From contig CM055096.1 in NCBI GenBank assembly GCA_029204225.1, positions 4,496,014 through 4,560,013 on the forward strand: a stretch of DNA of 64,000 nucleotides, given 5' to 3'. Positions 1 through 9,254 of the stretch are shown here, piece by piece; within the stretch, counting starts at the first letter, position 1; each line of letters begins with the position of its first letter. A model generated the notes under the pieces. The model worked only from the letters and a program-made list of their open reading frames with translations, was not told the origin of the DNA and made no database searches. The stretch comes from Diphasiastrum complanatum. Its lineage: Eukaryota > Streptophyta > Lycopodiopsida > Lycopodiales > Lycopodiaceae. Position numbers and translations under genes: made by a program.

Positions 1-418
1 AATTTTTGAGTCAGGCGAATGTTCAGTGATATGCCATTTTGGGAACCTTCGCCGAGCATCATAACGTCATTATGAACCTTCGTCGACCTGCTAGATGATC
101 TTAAAATGTCAAAATTAGGTTGTCCATAGGTTCATATTGTGGAAAAAAGCATTTATGATAGTACCTGGGCGAAGGACCCTCCTGGGCGAAGGTTCATCCT
201 TTTTCAGCCCTGGAAAACGTTCACCTGATAGATTCAGATCCCTAGAAACCTTCGCCGAGATTTTTATAACCTATTTTTACAGTACTGTACATGTCTGCAA
301 ATTTTTGTTTAGAACTGATCAGCCCAACTACTATTCAGTGTAATGGACCCACCAAATTCACCTATAAGTTGGCTAAATTCGATTCGATAGAGATCCTCTA
401 CTCCATTTCCTTTTTTTT
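1..418. repeat. Non-coding stretch with alternating CCTTCGCC / GGCGAAGG motifs
   Basis: No convincing coding sequence. The stretch holds two copies of AACCTTCGCCGAG (44-56 and 247-259), a CCTTCGTC variant (77-84), two copies of TGGGCGAAGG (166-175 and 183-192) and GGCGAATGTTC (14-24). The two motif types are reverse complements, so the RNA could fold locally. The same design is seen in the leader of the gypsy element at 23774-25047, with a different core. I infer that this is part of a retroelement LTR or leader. No LTR end or primer site is visible here. Confidence 0.4.
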
Positions 419-1932
419 TTAATCCAGCATAGACTGGACCACTTGCACAAGGCTTGAAACTAACCCAAGAGCATCGCCAGAATCGCCAGTCATGGAGGTA
501 GCAGCAGTAGGAGACCCTGATGGTACTGTCCGTGGTAGGCGTGGAATAGGTGCCAAAGTCTCTTCTTCTTCAGAAATATCCTCGTCTTCAAACCCTTCAG
601 GCACCGTGGCGTCGAACTGCTATGGTGACTTGACAGTTGTGTCGACCCGAAGTGTGGCTGGGCTACCTTGTGTGGGTGGTTGCTGACTGGCATCTTTGAC
701 ACCAACAGTAGCTTCATGGATATGCACGAATCCTCTTCCAGGGGATTGGGGTTCAAAGGGTGCTGGGCTCTGAGGCATTTCAAAGATTTCGGTGGCCCAA
801 GGGGGTTGAAATCATCGAACATATCCATGAAGAACTGTGTGTTGGGTGAGGTTGCTTTGGTGTGTGGGGTTGAGGCGGCCTGGGCAGTTGTGATGAGAAT
901 GGTAGGCCCAATGGTCACAGACTATCCTTGTATGGGAGCAGAGGTGAGGGAAACATCAGAGACGAGGGGAATGGGAAGTTCAGTGCAGCAGTAGGGGGTG
1001 GAAGCGCAGCTGATGAGGTATGCCTAGTACGACGTAGTAACACGGAAGGTGAGTCAGGGATTACGATCTCGCTGCGTGGACGACGACGACTATGAGAGCT
1101 TGAGGCCTGGTGAGATGACTCGGCTGGTGCTTCTTCGTAAACCAAAAGCACAAAATCTAGGTGGAAGCCATGGATTTTGTTTTCTAAGTGAAAAGCGGCT
1201 AAGAGGGACAATAGAGAGCCAGCGGCGAACTGCTGCTTTGTATTAGCCTTAATAGCTCGCTTTAGCTCACCGGAAACAGTCTTGAACTAATTATATGGTT
1301 CAAGAGAGGCTTTGGCCAACTTGATGTGGGACTCCACTATCATGTGAAGGATTTGAGATGTGATGCGGTCTTTCCTGAGGTTTCCAACCATCAGGAAATG
1401 ATTCAACAATTGGGCAACGGCGTGGATGGAAGGCTCAGTGATGGCTTCCAGAAGGTAACCATCATTAGTCCAATTTAGATCGTTGGTGAGGTCAATGTAT
1501 GGCTTGATGGCCTGTTTGGCGTGCTTGTGATTGGGTGAGGTGTGCGTACCGGATGAGATTCCTATGCTGCAAGTGCGGCCTCAGTGACGCGCACCTTGTG
1601 TGTGGCTCCTTGGAAGGTGATGTAAAACTTGGATTTCTCTTCCTTCCATGTACTAAAGCAAGAGTGATGAAATCCATATTGATGCGTCCCAAAAAGGCTC
1701 TCTCATGAATACCCATTGCAGTAAGTAGAGGCTCCGCAAGGGTCATCCACTGAGTGACCATGCTTGTGCTAGGAAGGATCATGATGTCCGTTGCAGATGG
1801 GACATCACGATGGATAGTATAGCGCGGAGACTGGGAAGTATCGGTAGAAGACATGATGATCATAAAGGAATTATAATCGCGTGAGAATGTATCAGAAGGC
1901 AATGCAGAAAATTTGGAAGGCTTTGATCGCAA
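419..1932 (-). pseudogene. Decayed long ORF of unknown family (possible retroelement accessory or gag ORF)
   Basis: The minus strand carries a long reading frame, with breaks, that starts near 1932 and runs to about 419. From 1932 to 1492 it is open for 146 codons. Near 1500 it shifts frame and continues through a helical stretch (YIDLTNDLNWTNDGYLLEAI), hits one stop at about 1291, then stays open through a Ser/Arg/Pro-rich tail to about 915. A further acidic and Ser/Thr-rich piece (EDEDISEEEETLAP) lies at 604-419 in another frame. Composition is protein-like: a helical front, then a low-complexity linker. I do not recognise the family. It ends next to a motif-rich non-coding stretch and begins where an unrelated plus-strand coiled-coil fragment starts, so a retroelement origin is likely but unproven. 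Confidence 0.35.
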
Positions 1933-2172
1933 GAAAAATTTGCAAGAGCTTCGCTAGCACAAGGATCTGAAAACACTCTGATCAACCAAAAAATTGTCCA
2001 GCTGGATCGAGAGGTGAAGATAGCCAAGCAACATGAAGAAAAGACTGAAAGCGAAAAGACATTGGCCCAGCAACAAGCTGATCGCTTGGAAACCTACAAC
2101 AGCTCCCTGCAAAATGCCCTGACAACCGCACAAGATCAAGTAGATAAGGCAGTGCAAGATGCCAAGCAACCC
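1927..2172 (+). pseudogene. Coiled-coil ORF fragment
   Basis: An open frame of about 82 codons rich in Gln, Glu, Lys, Ala and Leu (for example AKQHEEKTESEKTLAQQQAD and SLQNALTTAQDQVDKAVQDA), with heptad-like spacing typical of a coiled coil. It has no start codon of its own. A stop lies just upstream (1924), and the frame runs into the copia fragment at about 2172, so both ends are breakpoints. A larger coiled-coil ORF lies downstream of a gypsy integrase at 36052-37036, so this could be a piece of a similar retroelement accessory ORF. I see no obvious sequence identity between the two. Confidence 0.4.
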
Positions 2173-3739
2173 TCAAATTGCTTGCATAAGTTGGCTTTGA
2201 TAGAATGAATGAGATCATCATCATTGCCCGTGATAATAATATCATCAACATAAAGTACAATCAAGGCAATGTTATCTTCATTTATAAGAACATAAAGATT
2301 TGGATCTGAATTGTTATTACAAACTCATGAGAAAGAAAGTAATTATCGATGCGTCCATACCATGCGCGCGGTGCTTGCTTAAGGCCATAAAGTGCTTTGC
2401 GTAGCTTGCACACCTTATGGTCTTGTCCTTTTGCCATAAAGCCTGTGGTTGGACCATGTAAACTTCTTCTTCTAAGTCACCATTCAAAAATGCGGACTTC
2501 ACATCCATTTGATGGATCTTCCACCCAAAATGAGATGCTAAGACGATAATAAGGCGTAGCGTAGTCCACTTAGCCACTGGAGCAAATGTCTCTTCATAGT
2601 CAATTCCTTTATTTCTCTCATAGCCCTTCACTACTAGGCATGCCATCCGCATGAAACTTTGCTCTAAACACCCATTTGTTGTCAATGGGTTTCTTTCCAA
2701 GTGGTAGATCAACTAACTCCCATGTATCATGTCTGTGGATGGACTCCATGTCCTCTTCCATTGCCCCTTGCCACTCTTTGTGATCCTTTGCTTCATCAAA
2801 GGTTGATAGCTCTCGACACTTCAAAATGTCACTCATTAGGACATAGTTCACATGATAGCAATCGAGAGACTTCCTTTCCCGCATTGATCTTCTCACTTCT
2901 TCTTGTGTGCTAGATCTTGGTTGATTTAGCTTTGCGTCCTTCATGATCTTTTCATACCATTTTGGTATCTTAGACTCAGGTGATACACTTCGTGGAGAGT
3001 ATGTGTCCCAAGGAGTGTCCAAGTAATGTCTCTTGCTTCCAACCGGTTTCTCCTTTGATGCTCCTATCGGCAAGTACCTTCCCCTAGGCTCTTGGATAGG
3101 TGGTGTCTTCTCATACTCACCCTCTTGATCTTTGTCTTCATGTGCATCATCCTGTGGAGCGTCCTCTTCATTTTCTTCTTCCAAGATTGTGGGAAGTTTT
3201 TTAATGCTTTCATCACTTGCATGGTCTTCATCTTCATACCTATGCGTCTCATCAAAGATCACATCTTTGCTTATGTGTATCTTGTTCATTACAGGATCAA
3301 AACATCTGTACGCCTTCGTCCTCTCATCATAACGGACAAAGATACACTTGATTGCTTTGGCATTAAGTTTCTTTCGCTCCTCCTTTGGCACATGTACATA
3401 GGCCCTAGATCCAATGACACGAAACTTGTCAATTTTTGGCTTTATTCCTGTAAATGCTTCTTCGGGAGTCACATTTGGAAATGCAACTGTAGGGCTCCTG
3501 TTTTGCAAGAACGTTGCCGCACTGCACGCTTCCGACCAAAGTGAATCGGTCAAGCCCATTTGCTTCATCACGGAGCGTGCACTCTCCAAAATAGTCATGT
3601 TTTTCCTTTTAGCTACACCATTAAGCACGTGTGTGATGTGTGAATTGTCTTTTGATGCCGTGTTCCTTGCAAAAGTCCTCATAATCATCAAATTTATATT
3701 CACCCCCTCTATCAGATCTTGGCACTTTGATGTGTGCAT
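2173..3739 (-). pseudogene. Copia A integrase C-terminal part and reverse transcriptase, decayed
   Basis: The frame 3739-2618 encodes the C-terminal half of integrase (RKNMTILESARSVMKQMGL, then VTPEEAFTGIKPKIDKFRVI) and the acidic linker. It reaches the RT N-terminus at DTWELVDLPLGKKPIDNKWV. A frameshift near 2640 moves RT to the frame 2712-2317, with FAPVAKWTTLRLIIVLASHF and the [20 protein letters not shown] block. The YVDDIIITGND catalytic box lies at about 2255-2223, just before the truncation. Frameshifts and loss of the RT thumb and RNase H make it non-functional. Closely similar sequence occurs at 49216-50680. Confidence 0.9.
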
Positions 3740-4512
3740 CCAGTTGGTTATCTACTAAAGCCTTAAACTCCTTGAAGCAAGCAAAAGCATCAGATTTCTT
3801 CTTCAAGAAATAAATCCATGTCCTCCTAAAGTAATCATCTATGAAAGTCATAAAATAATAGGCTTTCCCCAACAACATGGTCTTCATTGGGCCGCACAGG
3901 TCGCTGTGAATAAGTTCCAGCGGTTTCTTAGCTCTTGCAGCTTCACCTTTCTTGAATGTCTCCTTGTGATGCTTTCCCATAATACATCCTTCACATACGG
4001 CGTGATGGTCATCCTGTAATGCTGGTAATCCTATTACCATCTTCAGCTTCGCCATCAATCTTAAGCTCCCATAGTTCAAGTGACCAAGTCTTATGTGCCA
4101 CAACTCAGGTTGAGATGCTGTTGAGATAGCCAAACCATATTCTCCTGGTTTTGCAACATCCAATTTATAAAGGCCACAATTACTATCTCTATAACCTTTC
4201 GCTACCACCTTATGGTTGTGGTTCATATCCTTCATAAGGCATCTATCCTTGACAAATTCAACTTAAGATGTTGATTTTCCATCACACCAATAGAAAGCAA
4301 ACTCTTTTTGAGTCTAGGAACATAAAGCACATTAGGGATATTCTTGATTTTACCATCGGAAAACTACACAGGTACATTGCCAACACCCTATATTTGGCAT
4401 TCCTCCCCATTGGCTTGTGTGACCTTGTCCCCATCATGGATTGGTGAGAATTTTTCAAACTTAATCGCGTTTCCCGGTCATATGCCTTGTGGCACATGAA
4501 TTTATGAACCAT
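3621..4512 (-). pseudogene. Copia A protease remnant, GAG-pre-integrase and integrase core
   Basis: From 4235 to 3621 the frame runs from KVVAKGYRDSNCGLYKLD through the GAG-pre-integrase segment LWHIRLGHLNYGSLRLMAKL and the zinc-binding CEGCIMGKHHKETF. It continues into the integrase core with LIHSDLCGPMKT (first catalytic Asp) and FIDDYFRRTWIYFLKKKSDAF. It ends near RSDRGGEYKFDDYEDFCKEHG (second Asp). The frame then shifts near 3630. Upstream, 4512-4282 matches the sequence between protease and pre-integrase in another frame. The protease active site near 4487 reads NSCATRHM where the related copy at 58586 has DSGATRHM, so the catalytic Asp is lost. Confidence 0.88.
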
Positions 4513-4985
4513 CTAGTACCATCATCAACTGGGGATGCCAATGCCGATGAGAAGACACTTGTCTCATCATCTTCCCCATCATCTTCGACAATATTGCCTT
4601 GTTGCTTCACCTTTCTCGTCTTTATGTCCGCTTTCTTCTTGTAACACTCGCATGCCCAATGACCCGGTTTGTGCAATAGTAACATTTGCCTTTCTTTTTC
4701 TTTTTCACCTTCGATGACGACTCTCCCTCGTCATCATCATCCTTGGATTTCTTAGGAATCCTCTTCCACCCCCTTTCCGCTTGCCTTTACCGCTCTTCAA
4801 ATGGTATCCGATTGGATTCAAGCCAATCACAAATGCCAACCCTCCTTCTGAATTTTGGGCTTTCTGATTCAGCCGACAATTTCATGTCTCTGAGTCCTTT
4901 TTACAATTTCGAGCCGTTCCACGAATCTCCACAGACTCGGTTTTGTGCGTCCTAGGCAACAAACCGTCGTGAATTCGTAGCTCTA
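4461..4985 (-). pseudogene. Copia A gag remnant with zinc knuckle
   Basis: The piece keeps HKPGHWACECYKKKADIK, the second half of a CCHC nucleocapsid zinc knuckle, followed by the acidic stretch EDDGEDDETSVFSSALASP that leads to the protease. The first Cys pair (CYYC in the copy near 58410) is disrupted by an upstream frameshift. The rest of gag is deleted: from about 4870 upstream the sequence already matches the untranslated leader seen at 56521-56690. It would have made the capsid/nucleocapsid polyprotein. Confidence 0.8.
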
Positions 4986-5015
4986 TGTTCCTGTCCGGTG
5001 ATTGTAGCCACCAAG

Positions 5016-5028
5016 GGCTCTGATACCA
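5016..5028 (-). other. Primer-binding site, initiator tRNA-Met type (copia A)
   Basis: On the minus strand it reads TGGTATCAGAGCC, the standard plant copia primer site complementary to the 3' end of initiator tRNA-Met. It lies two bases inside the LTR edge. Confidence 0.85.
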
Positions 5029-5030
5029 AG

Positions 5031-5279
5031 TTGAGAATACAGTTTAAAAACCCGACCGATTCAATCACCATAGCACAACGTCAAGTGCAATAAGACAAGA
5101 CAACAGAATTGCTCTCACACAAACTGTGTATTCACACACTGATAAGCAAGTACAAGGATAAAGTTACTGAAGAGCACTCAAAGGGCTTGTAAAAGAAGGA
5201 CGGCTTGATAATTCTAGAACTGAGCACACGTGGCGCCGTTGAAATTAGAAAGCACTGTATAAGATCATTGCTATTTTAA
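5031..5279 (-). repeat. LTR of copia A (5' LTR, minus orientation)
   Basis: About 249 bp. It aligns along its length with copies at 48510-48760 and 51179-51429 (shared landmarks: GCTCTTCAGTAA-like segments, GGCGCCGTTGAAAT or relatives, and TCTAGAATTATC on the element strand). In element orientation it begins TTAAAATAG and ends ...TCTCAA; the other copies end ...TTCTTAA. It lacks the usual TG...CA ends. Confidence 0.8.
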
Positions 5280-5560
5280 CTGAAAGAGCCTTAAGAAAGA
5301 ACTTGATGATATTGACCATTCTAAACTTTGAAAACAACACTCATAAGCTCAAGTCAAAATCAATCCAAAGGATAAGCCAAACATAAGAAAGTTGACAACA
5401 ATTTTAAGATTCATCAATTGGGCATTTCTAATAGCTCAATAGTATAGGGAAACAAGCAATGGACAATGAATTTGAATCATTGATAAAGAATCAATCTTTG
5501 ACCTTTTTCAAAACCTCTAACAGGTAGAAATATTATCAGTTGTATGTGGGTTTTCCAACA
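5280..5560. other. Spacer, nothing recognised
   Basis: AT-rich sequence beyond the copia A LTR. I see no coding frame, structured repeat or LTR end. Confidence 0.5.
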
Positions 5561-5835
5561 AAATTTGAAACATATTGTATAGTCGATAGATGGAAAGTAA
5601 GAGTAGTTGCTAGAGAATTCAATTAAATACTAGGAGTCCACTATTCTAAAACATTTAGTCCGGTAGTATAATTGGCTTCATTCATAACCTTATTAACAAC
5701 TGCAATTGCATAAGAATTAAAAATACATCAAATGAATGTACAAGCTACCTTCTTCAATGGTTATGTTAAGGTTATGAGGAGAAAGACAAAGAAGATCAAG
5801 TATGAAACCTATAGAAATCGTTATATAGTTTGATA
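5561..5835 (+). pseudogene. Fossil copia reverse transcriptase fragment (family E)
   Basis: With several frame changes the plus strand gives the order expected of copia RT: an ARGFN-like region, HYSKTFSPVV, then a hydrophobic stretch and HQMNVQATFFNGYVKV. The last corresponds to the HQMDVxxAFLNG block. In-frame stops (about 5626 and 5674) and shifts show great age. There is no catalytic YVDD, as the sequence leaves the match before it. Confidence 0.6.
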
Positions 5836-5844
5836 AAGTCACTC

Positions 5845-5975
5845 GAATCATGGTTTCATGAGAGGAGTATGTATGTTATAGATAATCAAAAAGCCTATAT
5901 TGTTATTAAATAATCATGGGAGAAGTATGTATGTTATAGATAATAAAAAGGCATATATTGTTATTCCAATGTGTA
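5845..5975 (+). repeat. Tandem duplication, about 65 bp unit, two copies
   Basis: The phrase GTATGTATGTTATAGATAAT, followed by an A-rich stretch and ATATTGTTATT, occurs twice, at about 5866-5908 and 5930-5972. Copies differ by a few bases. It sits between copia E fragments and may be part of an old LTR; no LTR boundary is visible. Confidence 0.6.
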
Positions 5976-6259
5976 ATACAAAGGAGAAATTCATCATTCA
6001 TTCTACTTGCTGATGCACTTTTATTCAACAACAGTCTAGACTCCTTTAGGGAGATCAAAGCAGAGACATCATCAGAGAGAGAAACTAGAGAGAATAACCA
6101 TTATTCTCGAATAAAATCTCTAAGGGATTGAAAAAAGAGTTAATTTTTCGCGGCCAACACAATACCTAGAAAATATTTTAGAAAAGTTTAATACAGTTGG
6201 TTGCAAACTTGTCAAATTTCTAAATGATATTTTGAGGTCTAAAGACTTTGTCACGTATG

Positions 6260-7210
6260 TCACAATGGAAAATTTTTCATATCCTCTAATTGTACGAAAT
6301 TTGGCAATGACATTAAAGATTGTAGAACTAGAGCATTCAATGAGTGCAAAAGGCAACATCCAAATGCAATAGCTGATCTACAACATCCAAATGCAATAGC
6401 TGGTCCACTCTACTACATTTGAAGATCAAAAGCTATTTATGGCTCAAGCTTCATCACTCTTAGACGAAGATTTATCTATGGACTCAGGAGCTATGCAACA
6501 TATGACTTCAAAGAGGAGCTAGTTCAAAGACTTCACTGCTTCACATCATAACAAGTTTATCTACTTGGGAGACTCAAGTTCTCACCAAAGCAAAGGCCAT
6601 GGCACTGTGCAAATGTCTCTACAAAATGGTATTCAAAAACTTATTACTCATGTGCTTTATGTTTCTGGATTAACCAAAAATTTGTTGTTTGTTAGCAGGA
6701 TTGTTTACCTAGGACATACAAGTCGATCCACTGACAAAGAATGTCAAATTCTAGATAGTAAACATCGAGCTCTTGCCAAAGGCATAAGACATGGTTATTT
6801 TTATAAACTCAATTATGATTTTTCATACAAAACTCAAGCTATAACTCCTCAGACCTCACTTGAGAATACAAATATACTATAGCATTAGAGACTAGAATAT
6901 CTCAATATGAGAAGCCTAACATACATGTATGAAATCCAACTGGTGAAGGGTCTTTATATATGCAGATCACTTACAAGTGTCAGTTTTGTATTTTAGACAA
7001 GAATGCAGGAAGCATATTCTCTAAGAATCAAGCTCATAGAGGTTCTAACCTTCTTGAATTAATCCATTCAGATATTTGTGGGCTAATGAAAACTACCTCT
7101 ATTAGATGTGCATGATATTTCATTACTTTCATTGATGACTATAATTCAAAAAAGACCACTCACATTTCTAAAAGCAAAATCTGAGAGATCAATTCTTTCA
7201 AGAATGCAAA
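6260..7210 (+). pseudogene. Fossil copia gag-protease-pre-integrase (family E)
   Basis: In order: a zinc-knuckle remnant (NDIKDCRTRAFNE, near 6307), a protease region with MDSGAMQHMTSKRS-like residues near 6477, and an open frame from 6565 with LGDSSSHQSKGHGTVQMSL and HVLYVSGLTKNLLFVS, the protease to GAG-pre-integrase transition. Near 7046 come LLELIHSDICGLMKT-like residues and FITFIDDYNSKKTT, the start of the integrase core. Stops and shifts break it repeatedly. A second copy of the same segment lies at 9823-10560, so two related elements or a duplication are present. Confidence 0.72.
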
Positions 7211-7225
7211 GGCTATGTTATTTGT

Positions 7226-7869
7226 CTAAGGACATGTGTCCTCTGACCTCTTAAGAAAGTGATAAGATGAAGAGCATGTACCTCTACATTTATTGACCAA
7301 GCCAAGTTTAAAGCCCCGGTATATTAGAGAATAATAGTCTTTATATAGTAAAGGACTCATATTAATTTTTGACACTTTCATTGAAGTTTTGAAGGTCTTT
7401 CTACAAGGTTCCTTTGAAAAAAAAGAGTACAAAAAAACTACATCTCTACTATCAATTACTTTAGAGGTAGAGAGCATGTAGATTCGATAGGCTTTCTTGT
7501 TGGATGAATATCCAACCATTACTCCTTTGCTTGCACAAGGATCATCCTTCTTTCTCATTTCCAAGGGAATATGGACAAAGCATATGCATCCAAATACTCT
7601 AAGGTGTTCAACCTTAGGTTTCTTCAAATAGAGTGCTTCATATGGTGACTTTCCTCCAAGTGCAACATGAGGACTGAGTCTATTGCAAAGATAGTTTGAA
7701 CAATTGATAGCCTCACCCCAAAAGTCTTTTGGCAAGGATGCCTCAATTCTAATGGTTTTGGGACATTCACACAATGTTCTATTCTTTCTTTCAACCACCC
7801 CATTTTGAGATGGTGTATATGCAGAAGACTCATTGATTGGCTTATGCCATGGTTTGTACTAGACCACAT
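7226..7869 (-). pseudogene. Copia integrase C-terminal fragment, reverse orientation, family D-like
   Basis: The minus strand is open for 190 codons from 7798 and begins VERKNRTLCECPKTIRIEAS, followed by DFWGEAINCSNYLCNRLSPH, PKVEHLRVFGCICFVHIPLE and VGYSSNKKAYRIYMLSTSKV. These are the conserved features of the copia integrase C-terminal region. The match to the family D element at 62677-63040 is close along its length. It is embedded between plus-strand family E pieces (6260-7210 and 7870-8470), so it entered as an insertion or rearrangement. Beyond about 7430 the frame reads into sequence I do not recognise. Confidence 0.8.
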
Positions 7870-8470
7870 CTAGCCTACACTATTAGCCAATACATGTCTA
7901 AAATCCAGATTTGGTTCATTGGAAGGATTTGAAAAGAGTATTCAAGTATGTTCAAGCTACTAAGCATGAAACTTTATGTTAAAATGGCAATCATGAAGCT
8001 ACTTCAATTAAGGAAGAATTTACTAATTCAGATTGGGGAGCTGATGTTGATTCCATGAAATCAATTTGCAAGGATCGATATCTTGCAACAGCGAAAGCAA
8101 AAGTCCATCACCCTCTCTTCAATAGAAGCGGAATATGTTGCTACCACAAAGGCCACTAAGGAGGCAATTTGATTGGACTTCTACTAAGTGACTTGGAAAA
8201 TTTCCAACCTATACTTACTACTCTATTCTATGATAATTTAAGTTGCATAAATCTATATTTGAATCCTAGATATAATTCTAGAACAAAGCACATATAGATT
8301 CAATTTTACTTTGTCAGGGAAAATGTTCATGACAAGGAATTGAGCTAATTTATTGTGCAATAGAAAATCAGGTTGTAGATATTTTCACCAATGCTCTATC
8401 AAGGGATAAACGTTGGAAGTTATGAAGATGATATACTTTTAGACTGGTTTGTACTTGAATTAAGGGAGAG
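7870..8470 (+). pseudogene. Fossil copia RNase H end (family E)
   Basis: Near 8085 the plus strand gives QQRKQKSITLSSIEAEYVAT with the Glu/Ala/Glu/Tyr pattern of copia RNase H (usually KKQxTVALSSxEAEYxA), then TKEAI. Further on, remnants of the NSxxKHI..RYHFVRE block appear (about 8280-8330, in mixed frames), followed by an ADIFTNALSRDKR-like tail near 8370. It ends at a purine-rich tract (TTAAGGGAGAG, 8460-8470) that looks like a polypurine tract just before the LTR. Confidence 0.65.
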
Positions 8471-9240
8471 TGCTACAATTTTGATTCCACTCCAAACACT
8501 TCATGTCATAGCCACTTATCAAATTCGAGCATAATTTCCTACTACACTTTCTGGCATAAATAGACCATAGTCTTTGTGACACACTTCAAGATGATTTTAT
8601 GATAGTGATCATATATGGATATTAGTATACATTAACTACAATCCAACCATTGGACATATATTATTCTAGGACAATAGGTTTTATAATATTTTTATGAATA
8701 GAATCCTAAATCGCCATCTAAAAAAGCTGTTCAAAAGGTATCCAAAGTTGTGTAATAGAATAGAATAGAATCATAGTTACAGGCTCTCAAGCTGTAGACT
8801 TGGATCTCCTTAGAGTTTCTATCTCTATAGTTCAAAAAAAGAACACTTTTGTTAAATAATTTCTTAGTGATTAGTCCTTAGACTGAGATCATGATCTTGA
8901 GCGCTATTAGGCCCAAATTTCATAGTACTAGAACATAGAAAATTTAGCTCAATTTATGTAAATTTATATTACAGCTATAAAGCTTAAATTTGGTATTTTA
9001 GTTGAGTACAACAATCTTTAAAAATTGTCTATTTTGCTTTGTAAATTAGACTGCAACTGACTGATTCATTTACTTTATCAATCATAGTATTGGTAATGGC
9101 AAAGGCAAGATCATGATAGATTAGTGTCATTCCACCATTTGGGCATTACTCATGACATTTTGAATATCCTTTGATCACAATTATTTCTCACATGATTATA
9201 TTATCATAGCTATATTAGATCGACTTACACTCTATTCTTT
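8471..9240 (+). repeat. Probable LTR of copia E between two element copies
   Basis: It begins TGCTACAATT directly after a polypurine-like tract and ends before the gag start of another family E copy at 9255. An RNase H end on one side and a gag start on the other is what an LTR shared by tandem copies would look like. The right boundary is not defined: no TG...CA end or tRNA-Met primer site is recognisable near 9200-9250. Confidence 0.45.
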
Positions 9241-9254
9241 TCTAAGTTACTAGC

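Larger units (their letters stand above)
2173..5279 (-). mobile_element. Ty1/copia element, family A, decayed 5' two-thirds
   Basis: Reading on the minus strand: LTR (5279-5031), primer-binding site (5028-5016), short leader, deleted gag, protease remnant, GAG-pre-integrase, integrase, then reverse transcriptase cut off at about 2173. Gene order PR-IN-RT marks Ty1/copia. The RT ends just after the YVDD box, where the unrelated coiled-coil fragment begins; RNase H and the 3' LTR are missing. Other copies of the same family lie at 48510-50680 and 51179-59340. Compared with the latter, this copy has lost most of its leader and gag: the sequence jumps from a point matching about 56690 to one matching about 58310. 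Confidence 0.9.

Noticed and set aside
490-918. 142-codon minus-strand frame within 419-1211
   Set aside because: It overlaps the frame with better protein-like continuity and Ser/Arg-rich tail. Only one can be real, and this one lacks continuity upstream.
3092-3758. Plus-strand open frames across the copia A integrase/RT
   Set aside because: They are mirror frames of the minus-strand pol gene, whose conserved motifs are unambiguous.
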